DNA of 64,000 nucleotides from PVC group bacterium (GTDB lineage Bacteria > Verrucomicrobiota > Kiritimatiellia > CAIKKV01). Below the pieces are notes generated by a model. That model had not been told where the DNA came from. It did not search any database and saw only the letters and a program-made list of their open reading frames with translations. Positions 50,637 to 60,601 of the stretch are shown in pieces (position 1 is the stretch's first letter; each line of letters opens with the position of its first letter). The DNA is taken from assembly GCA_945898015.1 (NCBI GenBank), contig CAMDGM010000004.1, positions 1 to 64,000 of the forward strand, read 5' to 3'. A program made the translations under genes and the position numbers.

Positions 50637-50775
50637 GCGGCAACCCAATCGTCGTCCGCTCCCGCGCGCCTCGCCGTAGCCCGTAGGGCGAAGGCGGGTC
50701 GCCGCTCTCTTTAACCGAGCGGGATCGCGAACGGAGTGAGAGAGAAGAGAGTACGGAAGGAAAGACCATAACAGC

Positions 50776-52269
50776 ATGAAAAAGACGGATACCACAAACT
50801 CCGCGCGCGTTTCGTTCCATGACAACCGGGATCTCGAACAGATCGTCGATCTGGATCTGGCCTACGGGCCGGTGGAGAAGATCGGGCCGCTGATGAGCGC
50901 GGACCGGCCGAGCGATCTCGGGTACATGTGTTGCTTCGCGGGAACGGTGGCGCCGCTCGATGACGGGCGCTGGCGGCTGTATCACTCCGTCTATGGACAG
51001 GGCTCGCGGATTGCCGTGGCCGAGTCGGCCGACGGCCTGCGCTGGGACAAGCCCGCCCTGGGCCAGAATCCGTGGCAGGGTCAGGACACCAATCATCTGC
51101 GCATCGAAGGGTTGGATGCCGCCGAAGGCATCATTCAGCCCCAAGTCGTGCGTCTGGATGATGGGGGGTGGCGGATCTATTTTTGGCTGCACGGCTGGGA
51201 CCGGGGCATGGTGCGTTTTGTTGCCGCCGACAGCGCGGACGGGTTGCACTTCCGGGTTCGCAACGTTGATCGGCCCTGCCTTTTCCACCCGATGGACCGG
51301 GAAGTGGGCGGGGTTTCCTGGACCGCGGGATTGGTTCCCGGGGCGGAAGGAAACGGCAAGTTCGATCATTTGCGTACTTACGATTTTATGGAAGCCAAGC
51401 GCCTGCGCTCCAACGACGCCACGTTTGTCTATCGCGATCCGAGGACCGGCGAGTTCGAGATGTACTCCGTCTGGCTGATGCCTAACGACGCGGGCACGGG
51501 CTGCCAGGTGTCGTTCGACAACGCCCCTGGGGCCCGGCGCACGTTGCACCGGCGCACCAGCGAGGATGGCCTGGCCTGGAGCGATCCGGAATTGATTCTG
51601 ACGCCGGACGAGCATGACCCCCGGCACATGCAGTTCTACCACTTGGCCGTGCATCGCGCGGGCGACTGGCGGATCGGCCTGCTGGGCCACTATCGCTGCT
51701 GGGAACAGACCATGGACATGGAACTGGCGTTCAGCCGCGACGGCCGCCACTGGTTGCGGCCGCTGCGGGGTGGCTGGATTCCGCGCGGGGGGCCGGACGC
51801 CATCGACGCCATGAGCATCTATCCCACCAGCCGGTTCATCAACCTGCCGGACGGTCGCCTGCTTCTGCTCTACGACGGGCATAATCAAAGACATGACGGC
51901 AAGCTGCCCGACGGGGTGACCGAGAAGAGGCGGGCCGTCATGGGCGCCGTGTGCCGTCCGGGCCGCTTCGCCGGCCTGGCCACACGGCCGCGCACCGTCG
52001 GGAGAATCACCCTCAAGCCGTTCATCCTGGGCTCGGACGAGATTCGAGTCGACGCCGACATCCGGGGCTCCGTGCTTGCCGAGCTGTGCGACCCCTATGG
52101 CCGGCCGCTGCCCGGGTACGGCATGGCGGAGTCGGTTCCATTGATCGGCGACTCGGACGCGCATGTGTTGCGCTGGCAGGGCGATCGGACACCGGCCCCG
52201 TATCGTTACGATGCGGTGATGCTGGTTCTGGAAGCGAAGGACGCGACGGTGTACGGGGTTGAGCGGTAG
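50776..52269 (+). CDS. Glycoside-hydrolase-like five-bladed beta-propeller protein (GH43/GH32-like)
   Basis: 497 residues with no signal peptide. Repeated S.DGL.W motifs (ESADGLRWDKP, SADGLHF, SEDGLAWSDPE, SRDGRHWL) mark a beta-propeller as in GH32/GH43/GH130-like families. A small beta-sandwich-like C-terminal part follows. The exact family and catalytic acids cannot be fixed by eye. The lack of a signal peptide suggests action on oligosaccharides in the cytoplasm, or another function. Confidence 0.6.
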   Translation: MKKTDTTNSARVSFHDNRDLEQIVDLDLAYGPVEKIGPLMSADRPSDLGYMCCFAGTVAPLDDGRWRLYHSVYGQGSRIAVAESADGLRWDKPALGQNPWQGQDTNHLRIEGLDAAEGIIQPQVVRLDDGGWRIYFWLHGWDRGMVRFVAADSADGLHFRVRNVDRPCLFHPMDREVGGVSWTAGLVPGAEGNGKFDHLRTYDFMEAKRLRSNDATFVYRDPRTGEFEMYSVWLMPNDAGTGCQVSFDNAPGARRTLHRRTSEDGLAWSDPELILTPDEHDPRHMQFYHLAVHRAGDWRIGLLGHYRCWEQTMDMELAFSRDGRHWLRPLRGGWIPRGGPDAIDAMSIYPTSRFINLPDGRLLLLYDGHNQRHDGKLPDGVTEKRRAVMGAVCRPGRFAGLATRPRTVGRITLKPFILGSDEIRVDADIRGSVLAELCDPYGRPLPGYGMAESVPLIGDSDAHVLRWQGDRTPAPYRYDAVMLVLEAKDATVYGVER

Positions 52270-52325
52270 GGCGGCGGTATTGCCGGAACTTCCGAAGAAG
52301 GCAGCGAGAGGAATCGGTGTACGAT

Positions 52326-52383
52326 AACGGTGACCTGCCTTCGCGCAAGTGCTACGGCAAGGCCCGCGAGAACGGACAACGAG
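52326..52383 (+). repeat. Dispersed 58-bp intergenic repeat, copy 2
   Basis: Second copy of the repeat at 50579-50636, in the same orientation and again just upstream of a gene. The first ORF of the track (52317 start) reads through it. Confidence 0.7.
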
Positions 52384-52457
52384 TAGAGAGCATCCGATCG
52401 TCCACCGTTCGCGTCGCCGTAATCGTCCACCGAAATGGCAGCAGAAAGGATCATGAA

Positions 52458-55400
52458 ATGAGGCGGGTAGCGGGTACGATGGTGCTATTGCTGCTGGGAT
52501 TGCTGGTTGCCGGGCCAATCACGGCCGAAGCCGACGCCGCCGCGGGGGCGATCGCACGCGATCTGGTCTTCTATCAAGGTTTCGACGCCGAGGGCGTCGC
52601 GGTCCTGCGGGGGGGCATCGCCTATTCCTTTGACCTTCGTGATGACGATCTGATCGACGGCAAGTTCGGCAGAGGGTTTCGCTGCGAGCCGCCATACGAG
52701 AACCTGCTGACGCCGGAGACGGCCAGCCCCACTCCGGACCGGGCGGGGTTCGAGGAGGGCGTTGGGGTGAAGCTGCGGACGGCGGACAGGGGCGGTTACC
52801 GCGATCTGCCAAGGCTCGTGGCCCAGGGCGCCACCGGCGTGCTGTGGTCCACCCGGCCCGTGGAGCTTACAAACCTGGGCAATCCGCACCGTGACCGGAA
52901 GTCTTTTCTCGCTTCGCTCTATCTGCGGGCGCCCCAGCCCGGCGCCAGAATACGCCTGACATTGACGGACGATATCGATCGGATCCCAGCTTCGAAAGAC
53001 AAGAAGGAACCCGATTTGGATGAATTGTTGACGGATGCTCTCGCCGCGAAAAACAATATTCTTGAGGATGTTCCGACGGTCGCGCCAAGCCTCTATGTCG
53101 AAACCGTCAGCGAAGCCGGCGAGATCACGCTGACGGGCGGCTGGCAGCGGGTCACCGCCGCCGTGCGGGTCGACACCCGCCGGCCGGCCCAGCGGTTGCG
53201 GCTCACGTTGACCTTGCTGGAACCCGCGGCGGCAGCCATCGAAGCATCGGCGTTGCAGGTGGAGCAGCATCCGCGGTTCCCGGACGGGAAGTCATACGCG
53301 GGTCCTTGGATTCCCGGAGGGACGCGCCGGGAGGGCAACAGACTGCACATGCCCTTGCGGCCTGTTGCCTTCAACGCCAAAGCGGGAACAATGGCCTGCT
53401 GGGTGCGCTATCCCCCTCTGGAAGGGGGCGGAAATCGCGATGGTCGCTCCCTCGTAACCGTGGGGTCCGGCTGGTGGGCGCCGGTCTGGACGTTGTCGCC
53501 GAACTACCCTTGCTACGTGGGCGATGCCGCTCGCGAGAAGTATGCGGCGGGGGCGGGAAGCGTCATCTCGCCCGGCGGCAGCAAGTACGGGGACGGCGCC
53601 TGGCATCACCTTGCCCTGACGTGGGCGGATGAGTCGTGCGCGCTCTATCTGGATGGCGAAGAAATCGGCCGCGCCGCCTATCTGTGCAAAGATCCGACCG
53701 AGCTCGCTTCGCTGGTGATCGGCGCCACCGTGCTCGATGGCATCCACGCCTCGGCCTATCTGGATGAAGTGGCGGTCTGGCGCCGCGCCGTCACGCCTGC
53801 GGAGGCGAAGGAGCTGGCTGCGATGCCGACGCCGCTGGTGGCCGGGCTGCCCCCCTGGCTGTTGCAGCGGCCCGCGCGGCTGCTGTACCACCGGGGGGAG
53901 GAGCGGGCCACGCTGGACCTGACCGTTGTGCCGCTAACCCCCACGGCGAACTCGGTGGCGGCCACCCTGAGCATTCCGGCGCTCGGCATTGCCCAGCGGG
54001 TTATCCTGACGCCCGGAAAAGAACACCGGATTCCTTTCCAACCCTGGCTTGCGGCGCCGGGCATCTATTCATTGTCGCTCCGCTCGGACGACGGCGCCCT
54101 GGACGCCACTTCGGAACTGGAGATTGTGCCGACGCTTCCTTCGCGCGACTTCGTCATCCTGTCATGGAGCGCCGGCAGCGACGTTCCCGGCTACGGCTTC
54201 ACCGCCGCTCTCAGCGACAATTGGGAGATCGAGTCGACGATGCGGCGGGGTTTGCTGGCGAGTCTGCGATTCGATGTCCGCCGCTGGCATCCCCTCCAAC
54301 CCGAACGGCCGCGGGAAAGTCTGGCGGCCGCGCAACGGGCGGCGGAGGCCGTCGCGCCGTTTCCGAATGTCTACGCGTGTCTGTTGAACACCGAGGTCGG
54401 CATTCCCGACCCATCCGGCAACCCCTGGTTCCTCACGCATTTGAAGCGGCAGACGGGCCTGGCTGAGATTCCGGCGGGTTTGCGTTTCGAGCCGCTGCGC
54501 ATCGTCAATCAGGCCACGAATCCTCCGGTCATACCGGAGAGCGACCCCTCGCTGCGGTTCGCCCGCTGGTATCGGGGCGAGGGCAAGGGCTGGCCGGAAC
54601 TGAACGCGCAAGTCGCGAAGGGCATGCGCGCGGCGGGCCTCACCGACACCCTCTTCTATACCGACCAGCCGGAGACAACCGCCGACCTGAAAGGGCTGGA
54701 GTCCGTTGACGTCTGGGACTATCCTCACGCGTCCGCGGGGCTGCCGGCAACGTTCAACCGAGTCTGCAACCTCGCGGAATTGGCGGGCAAGAAGGTCTCG
54801 TTGACGCCCGGCACGATCTTCTGGGATCCCTGGCCCTTCAAGATTGAAGGCAAGATCGTCTGCCTTTCGCCCGACATGATGCGCCAGTACCTGTGGATCG
54901 CTGTTGCCCATCCCCTCGACCACCTCGGGGCATACGGGATGGGGGAACTGCGCGACGGTTTCGAGCCGGCCGACACGAAACAGGCGTTGCGTGAAACGCT
55001 GGGCGCGGTTTATCCGATCGGCCTGTTGACCGGGGGGCTCCCGCAGGGGGCGCGGTCGGTGGCCTATCTGCGCTCGGACGGGCTGCTCTGGCAAGGCGCG
55101 GGCGACAACCAGTTTATCGACTTCTGGTTCACCCGGGCGGCGACTCGAGCGTTGGCGGAGGCGCGCGTGCGCTATGATGTCATTGGAGACGAACATCTGC
55201 GAGCCGGATGGCTGGCCCGTTACAAAGCCGTCGTCATACCTGGCACGCTGCGCATACCCGGGGATGCATACCGTTGTCTGACGGATTTCGCGAAAGCCGG
55301 CGGCACGGTCGTTGTCGACAAATATTGCCGCGCGGAGTTCCCCGGCGCGGTGGTGCTGGACTACGCCAATCGCGGCAAGCAGGCCGAGGCGGTCAAGGCC

Positions 55401-56093
55401 CTGCAAGCCTGGGCGAGGGAATTCGAGGCGACGCATCCCGAGCCGCTGCGCCTGCGCGCGGGCGACGACGCCTGGTTGCTGGACAAGGTCGACGGAGCGG
55501 CGCGTTTCGTCTTTGTCGTGAATGACCGCATGGAACCGGGGCGCTTGGGCAGGGAGAAGAACCTGAAGGCCGCCATCATCACGAGCGGCGAGCAGATCCC
55601 GCTGCGGGACAAGGGCCAGCCCCAGACCGTCGAGCTTACGTTCCCGCCTCTGGAACGAATGACGGTCTACGATGTGCGCTCGCATGCCGCGCTAGCCCCG
55701 GAAGAGAACCGCCTGAAAATCGACCTGGCGCCAGGCGACGCCGCGGTCCTGGCGGTCCTGCCGGAGCCGATCGGCGGCATCGAAGCCGAACTTCCCGCGA
55801 ATCTCGATGCGGGAGGCGAAGCCGAGTTGCGCGTGACCGTGCGTACGGTGGCCGGCGGACTGATCGCGCATCGCGATGTCCTGGAGCTTGCCGCGACCGA
55901 TGCCCGCGGCGTGCCGCTCGACTTGCCGCGATACCACCGGGTCGACCGCGGCCGGGCCTCAATCCCGATTCGCCTGCCGCTGTCCCTTGCGGCTGGGGAC
56001 ATCAAGATCGAGATCAAGGAATGGATCGGCGGAAAGACAAGAACGCTGACCCTGAAATGCGGACACGGAGCAGCCGACAGGCGGAAGGAGTAG
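52458..56093 (+). CDS. Large secreted LamG-domain protein, probable carbohydrate-active enzyme
   Basis: The start is set at the ATG at 52458 (1,211 residues), 7 bases after AAAGGA; the upstream track region is the dispersed repeat. A signal peptide MRRVAGTMVLLLLGLLVAG ends near residue 23. A LamG/concanavalin-type domain spans about residues 320-480 (GTMACWVRYP, DGAWHHLALTWADESCALYLDGEEIG). The next 450 residues resemble the TIM-barrel and GATase-like arrangement of some GH42-type proteins (FWFTRAATRALAEARVRYDV, IPGTLRIPGDAYRCLTDF), without a motif I can assign. The C-terminus is beta-rich. Likely periplasmic or secreted. Confidence 0.6.
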   Translation: MRRVAGTMVLLLLGLLVAGPITAEADAAAGAIARDLVFYQGFDAEGVAVLRGGIAYSFDLRDDDLIDGKFGRGFRCEPPYENLLTPETASPTPDRAGFEEGVGVKLRTADRGGYRDLPRLVAQGATGVLWSTRPVELTNLGNPHRDRKSFLASLYLRAPQPGARIRLTLTDDIDRIPASKDKKEPDLDELLTDALAAKNNILEDVPTVAPSLYVETVSEAGEITLTGGWQRVTAAVRVDTRRPAQRLRLTLTLLEPAAAAIEASALQVEQHPRFPDGKSYAGPWIPGGTRREGNRLHMPLRPVAFNAKAGTMACWVRYPPLEGGGNRDGRSLVTVGSGWWAPVWTLSPNYPCYVGDAAREKYAAGAGSVISPGGSKYGDGAWHHLALTWADESCALYLDGEEIGRAAYLCKDPTELASLVIGATVLDGIHASAYLDEVAVWRRAVTPAEAKELAAMPTPLVAGLPPWLLQRPARLLYHRGEERATLDLTVVPLTPTANSVAATLSIPALGIAQRVILTPGKEHRIPFQPWLAAPGIYSLSLRSDDGALDATSELEIVPTLPSRDFVILSWSAGSDVPGYGFTAALSDNWEIESTMRRGLLASLRFDVRRWHPLQPERPRESLAAAQRAAEAVAPFPNVYACLLNTEVGIPDPSGNPWFLTHLKRQTGLAEIPAGLRFEPLRIVNQATNPPVIPESDPSLRFARWYRGEGKGWPELNAQVAKGMRAAGLTDTLFYTDQPETTADLKGLESVDVWDYPHASAGLPATFNRVCNLAELAGKKVSLTPGTIFWDPWPFKIEGKIVCLSPDMMRQYLWIAVAHPLDHLGAYGMGELRDGFEPADTKQALRETLGAVYPIGLLTGGLPQGARSVAYLRSDGLLWQGAGDNQFIDFWFTRAATRALAEARVRYDVIGDEHLRAGWLARYKAVVIPGTLRIPGDAYRCLTDFAKAGGTVVVDKYCRAEFPGAVVLDYANRGKQAEAVKALQAWAREFEATHPEPLRLRAGDDAWLLDKVDGAARFVFVVNDRMEPGRLGREKNLKAAIITSGEQIPLRDKGQPQTVELTFPPLERMTVYDVRSHAALAPEENRLKIDLAPGDAAVLAVLPEPIGGIEAELPANLDAGGEAELRVTVRTVAGGLIAHRDVLELAATDARGVPLDLPRYHRVDRGRASIPIRLPLSLAAGDIKIEIKEWIGGKTRTLTLKCGHGAADRRKE

Positions 56094-56096
56094 TCT

Positions 56097-57200
56097 ATGT
56101 CATCACTGGAGATTGTTGCCCACTCCACCGTTTACCGCAATCCGGAACCGAACCGGGTCAGCGAGTACGTCGCGTTCCCGTGCATTCAGGCGTTGCCGGA
56201 CGACACGCTTGTCTGCATGTGCCGCCACGGCTCGGCGCGGGAAAGCGCGGACGGACGTGTGCGGGTGCACCGCTCGACCGATGGCGGTCGGGGCTGGCAA
56301 ATGCTCCCCGCGTTGCCCGATCCCGCAGGCGATCTGGCCGGGTGGTGGCTGCCGGGCGGCTTCGGGGTGACGGCCGGCGGCGACGTTCTCGCCTGGGCTA
56401 TCCAGGACGGCCCCGTGCGCACGCGCATTCACCAGTACCGGTCGTCCGATAACGGGCTCACCTGGCAGCCGCCGGCGGACATCGACCATGCCCCCTTCGA
56501 CAAGGTCGGTCCGGGCGGCAACATGGCCATGCTTGCCGACGGGACGCTGATTTCCGGAGGCGAGTGCGAAGGCGGCGGGCCCGGCGCCCGGGAGGCCGCC
56601 TGGGTGTCGCTAGTTACCCGCTCGACCGACGGCGGGAAGACTTGGGCGCCTTTCGCCCCGGCGCATCTTTCCACGCGGCCGCATTACTTCGACCTGCGGC
56701 TCGCCGCGTTGCCGGGAAACCGTCTCGTGGCGGCTTACTGGACGCAGGACATGCAGGCCAACGAAGGGCTGAACGTTCATCTCTCCTGGTGCGGCGATGC
56801 CGGCCGCACGTGGACGCCGCCGCGCGATGCCGGTTTCTGGGGGCAGGTCACGGACATCCTCGCGCTTCGTTCCGGCCGCGTCCTGGCGGTGACCAACCAC
56901 CGGCGTCCGCCGCTGGGCATCCGGGCGATCCTGTCCGATGAGGGCGGGGAACGGTTCGATGAGGCCGCCGCCGTCGAGCTGTGGGGACTTGAGCCCGGCC
57001 GCACGCGGAGCGCCCCCGCGCTGGCCGCCGACCGGGACGTTTCGGACAATGCGCCGCAGGCGTACCACCATTTCACCTTCGGAACCCCCTCGATCGCCCA
57101 GCTCGGCGACGGCACGATCGTGGTCGCCTTCTACGTGACTGAAGCCAACGTGACCTATACGCGCTGCTGCCTGTTGCGGGAAAGTAGACCATGCAACTGA
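56097..57200 (+). CDS. Sialidase/neuraminidase-fold protein (BNR repeats)
   Basis: 367 residues. Three Asp-box motifs (STDGGRGW, SSDNGLTW, STDGGKTW) show a six-bladed sialidase-type propeller. No signal peptide is present. Proteins of this group include exo-sialidases and other glycosidases; an Arg triad cannot be confirmed by eye. It starts 3 bases after the LamG gene, so the two are cotranscribed. Confidence 0.75.
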   Translation: MSSLEIVAHSTVYRNPEPNRVSEYVAFPCIQALPDDTLVCMCRHGSARESADGRVRVHRSTDGGRGWQMLPALPDPAGDLAGWWLPGGFGVTAGGDVLAWAIQDGPVRTRIHQYRSSDNGLTWQPPADIDHAPFDKVGPGGNMAMLADGTLISGGECEGGGPGAREAAWVSLVTRSTDGGKTWAPFAPAHLSTRPHYFDLRLAALPGNRLVAAYWTQDMQANEGLNVHLSWCGDAGRTWTPPRDAGFWGQVTDILALRSGRVLAVTNHRRPPLGIRAILSDEGGERFDEAAAVELWGLEPGRTRSAPALAADRDVSDNAPQAYHHFTFGTPSIAQLGDGTIVVAFYVTEANVTYTRCCLLRESRPCN

Positions 57201-57285
57201 CGAAAACGTGGCGGTTGGCGCCCGATCCCGAGGACCGCGGGCGGGAGACAACCTGGCAACATCACAACACAGAGAAGCGGATGAA

Positions 57286-58395
57286 ATGAAAAAACTGAAA
57301 ATTGGTTATATCGGATGGTTAATGCATGATGAGGGGCCGGAATGTACGACGGTCGCGTGGTGCGATATCGACGCCCGGAAACTTCAGGACCCGGCCAAAC
57401 AACATCCCAAAATCGCCATGTTCACCGATTATCGGGACATGCTCCGCACGTGCGAATTGGATTTGGTGGTGATTTCCACTCCAAATTTTGTGCATGCGGA
57501 ACAGGCCGTGGCGTTCCTGGAGGCTGGCAAGCATGTGTTCCTGGAAAAACCCATGGGCGTCAACCGGGCGGAATGCGACCGGATCATGGGAGCGTGGAAA
57601 CAGAGCGGCAAGAATCTGGGGATCGATTTTGAGATCCGCGTGTCGCCGTGCGCCCGCCGGCTCAAGAGCCTGATCGACAGCGGCGAGTTCGGCCGGTTGC
57701 GGCGCATCGAGTACCTGCACCACCAGGGCACTTGGCCGAAGACCGGAGGAAATGGCGGCTGGCGGATCGATCCGAAGACGAGCGGGGGGCTGCTGTTGGA
57801 GTGTCCGATCCATTACATCGACATCTTCCGTTTCTTTGCCGGGGAGGTCGAGTGGGTTCAGAGCACGGTGGGGCCCAACGTGCTGCCGCACTACGGCTTC
57901 GAGGACAACATCTGCGCGCATTTCTCCTTCGCGAACGGCGTGCTGGCGACGATGCTCAACACCCACACGCACAGCGCCATACCCGTTGTTCCCGGACAAT
58001 GGCGGGACACCAAGGAACACATGAACGCCATGGGTCACGACATGACCATGATCTTCACGCTGACCGGCGGGTCCATCGCCGTGGACTTTATAAAGCCCTC
58101 GATCATGATCAACCGGATCGAGGAATGGCCGGCGGGCTCCGGCGGCGTGCGGGTGATCCAGGAGCGGACTGAGGACTTCAGCCGTGCGGGCTACGGGTTT
58201 TACCACGATTCCGACGTCATGCGCTGGGAGTTCATCCGCCGGTGCGCCGCCGGAAAGCCGCCGGTGCAGGATCCCCTGGACGCCTGGCGTTCGCACATGG
58301 TCTGCCTGGCGGCCGAGCAATCCGCGAAAGAGGATTTCCGCCGAGTGAAGGTGGATTACGCCCCGCCGAAGGGCTTGAAGCCGACCGCAGGCTGA
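57286..58395 (+). CDS. Gfo/Idh/MocA-family oxidoreductase
   Basis: The start is set at the ATG at 57286 (MKKLKIGYIGWLM, 369 residues). The EKPMGVN motif near residue 85 and the C-terminal domain (LLECPIHYIDIFRFFAGE) are typical. The N-terminal dinucleotide loop reads GYIGWL, a shortened version of GxGxxG. Such enzymes oxidise sugars, inositols or glycosides with NAD(P). The position inside the CAZyme cluster suggests a role in processing the released sugar. Confidence 0.85.
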   Translation: MKKLKIGYIGWLMHDEGPECTTVAWCDIDARKLQDPAKQHPKIAMFTDYRDMLRTCELDLVVISTPNFVHAEQAVAFLEAGKHVFLEKPMGVNRAECDRIMGAWKQSGKNLGIDFEIRVSPCARRLKSLIDSGEFGRLRRIEYLHHQGTWPKTGGNGGWRIDPKTSGGLLLECPIHYIDIFRFFAGEVEWVQSTVGPNVLPHYGFEDNICAHFSFANGVLATMLNTHTHSAIPVVPGQWRDTKEHMNAMGHDMTMIFTLTGGSIAVDFIKPSIMINRIEEWPAGSGGVRVIQERTEDFSRAGYGFYHDSDVMRWEFIRRCAAGKPPVQDPLDAWRSHMVCLAAEQSAKEDFRRVKVDYAPPKGLKPTAG

Positions 58396-58424
58396 TGCGG
58401 ATATAACACAGCAAAGGAGCTCTT

Positions 58425-60509
58425 ATGCGTAAAATGCGTTGGATATGTGTGGTGATGATGACCGTCTGTGTCAGTGCGGTCAGGGCAACGGCCGCGCCGC
58501 CGGCGGTGGCGCGCGCGGCGTCCGGCGTCTTGGACGCCGAAGGGGAGTGCGGCTATCTGAAGCGCGCGGTGTGCGCGGCGGAGGCGGCCCACAGCGGAGC
58601 GCGGGGTTACGCGATCCCCTGCGTCAAGTATGCGGCGGACTACGCGTATGTCTCGGATTTCATTGAGATCGACCCCGGCCTCCGATATGAACTGTCGGGT
58701 TGGCTGCGGAACGGCGGCGCCGAACCGGTGACCGCCCATTTCGGGATCGAATCGTATGATGCGAACAAACAGCGCATCGAGCTGGTTGAGGTGCGATATC
58801 ACGAGTCGACGTTCAGCCGGTTGGCGGCGGACGCCAAAGCGGGCGACGACTCCATTCTCATCGAAGGGTCGTTGAAAGCTTATATCGGACATCCGTGGAT
58901 GCCTGTCGCTTTCCATGCCGACGCAACGTTTGCCGATCTGCCCAATCGCGACCTCTCCCCACCTCCCGCGGCTGTCTGGTCGGAGGAAGCCGGGATACGG
59001 GTCAAATTCGCATCGCCGCTGACCAACCATTACCCGAAGGGTACGGCCGTGCGGCAGCATAACCGGTTCGGCGCTGTTGAGCAGCCGTGGGCGTGCTTTT
59101 TCGGAACGGAACTGACCCGTGAATGGAAGGAGTATCGCAACGTCATCGAGGGCGGCAGCGCCTACCAGACCCGAGTGGACCGCTTCCGTCCCGGCACGCG
59201 CTATGTGCGTCTCATCATGTGGGCTCGGGCGAACGGCGGAAAGGAGGGCGTCGTGTATGCGGACGAGCTGGCGCTGAGGGCGGTCGGGAAGGCCGTTGCG
59301 GAGCCGGCCTATATCCACGTGCCGTTCTGCCTGGTCAAACTCGACCGGTTCGACGCGCTCTATCGCTGCGGCGAGAAGGCTGAGTTCAGGATTGTCAAGA
59401 AGGTGCGGGGACTGGACGAAATCACGAACGGGACCCTGACCGCGGTCTTTACACTGGACGGCGGGCGGGTGATCGCAACGCGCACGGCGGATGTGGCCGG
59501 TCCGCCGGACGCGCTCGTGTTCCGCGAGACGCTCAATGAGCCCGGCTTCCTGCGGTGCAACGTGACCTACGCCGACGGCGCCAAGGTCTATAGCAGCAGA
59601 GTCGTGGCGGCGGGATTCGATGTCGAACGCATCAGGCCGGGGGACCAGGCGCCGGCCGATTTGGCCTCCTACTGGCACGGCGAACTGGCACGCCTGGAGA
59701 AGGAAGTTCCCTTTGATTTGCGCATCGCCGTAGAGAAGGAAGACGGGGAATTCACATATTATCGGTTGAGCGGCGCGAATTTCGACGGCACCCGGATCAC
59801 GGCGGGCCTGACCGTGCCGAAAGCGAAGGGCCCGTTCCCGATCCGCGTGTTCGTTCCGGGCGCCGGCCCCGACAGCACGCCGATGGTAACGGTTCCGGGC
59901 TGCGTCGGGTTATCCATCAGCGTCTTTGACCGGATTTTTGGGCCCGGCGAATATGAGGCGTTCAATAAAACTCAGTGGTATTTCTACAAGGGCGCGGAAT
60001 CGCGCGAGACCTATTACTACTACAAGTCGATTCTGGGGGCGATGCGCATGGTCACTTACGCCATGACCCGGCCGGAATGGGACAGGAAGAACCTGTTCGT
60101 GACGGGGGGCAGCCAGGGCGGCGGGTTCTCCCTGATCATCGCCGGGCTGTTCTCCGATTCCGTCACCGGCGTGGCCGCCGCTGTGCCCGCGCTCTGCGAT
60201 CATAACGGCAAGGCCAACGGACGCACCGCCGGTTGGCCGCAACTGATGACGGCTCACTCGAATGTGGCCAACTACGCCAAGTATTACGATGCCGCGCTGT
60301 TCGCCACCCGCATCAAATGCCCCGTGATCGTCAGTGTCGGTTTCATTGACACGATGTGCGTCCCGAGTTCCGTGTATGCCGCTTACAACGGCGTTTCTTC
60401 CGAAAAACGCATATTCAATGCCCCGTTGGGCGGCCACGGCGACGGCGTGGCTTCGCAGGATAATTTTTCGGAGGACAGAAAGGTGTTTTTCGAAAAGTGC
60501 AAGAAGTAG
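58425..60509 (+). CDS. Secreted acetyl-xylan-esterase-type (CE7/AXE1) protein with N-terminal carbohydrate-binding-like region
   Basis: 694 residues. A signal peptide ends near RATAA (about residue 24). Residues 30-290 look like a beta-sandwich carbohydrate-binding region. The C-terminal 300 residues are an AXE1/CE7 alpha/beta-hydrolase: nucleophile Ser in FVTGGSQGGGFSL, acid in VGFIDTMCVPS, base in LGGHGDG. CE7 enzymes remove acetyl groups from xylan and oligosaccharides. The start follows AAAGGAG. Confidence 0.82.
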   Translation: MRKMRWICVVMMTVCVSAVRATAAPPAVARAASGVLDAEGECGYLKRAVCAAEAAHSGARGYAIPCVKYAADYAYVSDFIEIDPGLRYELSGWLRNGGAEPVTAHFGIESYDANKQRIELVEVRYHESTFSRLAADAKAGDDSILIEGSLKAYIGHPWMPVAFHADATFADLPNRDLSPPPAAVWSEEAGIRVKFASPLTNHYPKGTAVRQHNRFGAVEQPWACFFGTELTREWKEYRNVIEGGSAYQTRVDRFRPGTRYVRLIMWARANGGKEGVVYADELALRAVGKAVAEPAYIHVPFCLVKLDRFDALYRCGEKAEFRIVKKVRGLDEITNGTLTAVFTLDGGRVIATRTADVAGPPDALVFRETLNEPGFLRCNVTYADGAKVYSSRVVAAGFDVERIRPGDQAPADLASYWHGELARLEKEVPFDLRIAVEKEDGEFTYYRLSGANFDGTRITAGLTVPKAKGPFPIRVFVPGAGPDSTPMVTVPGCVGLSISVFDRIFGPGEYEAFNKTQWYFYKGAESRETYYYYKSILGAMRMVTYAMTRPEWDRKNLFVTGGSQGGGFSLIIAGLFSDSVTGVAAAVPALCDHNGKANGRTAGWPQLMTAHSNVANYAKYYDAALFATRIKCPVIVSVGFIDTMCVPSSVYAAYNGVSSEKRIFNAPLGGHGDGVASQDNFSEDRKVFFEKCKK

Positions 60510-60601
60510 AGCGGGGCGGACGCGACGCTCTACGGGCTTGGACGGGGAAAGATTCAAACGTTAACCAAGGGTTGAACGGACACAGTATCAGAACGGACAC
60601 A

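Noticed and set aside
50605-52518. Minus-strand ORF of 637 residues
   Set aside because: Antisense to the propeller protein; its ends only reflect the 58-bp repeat.
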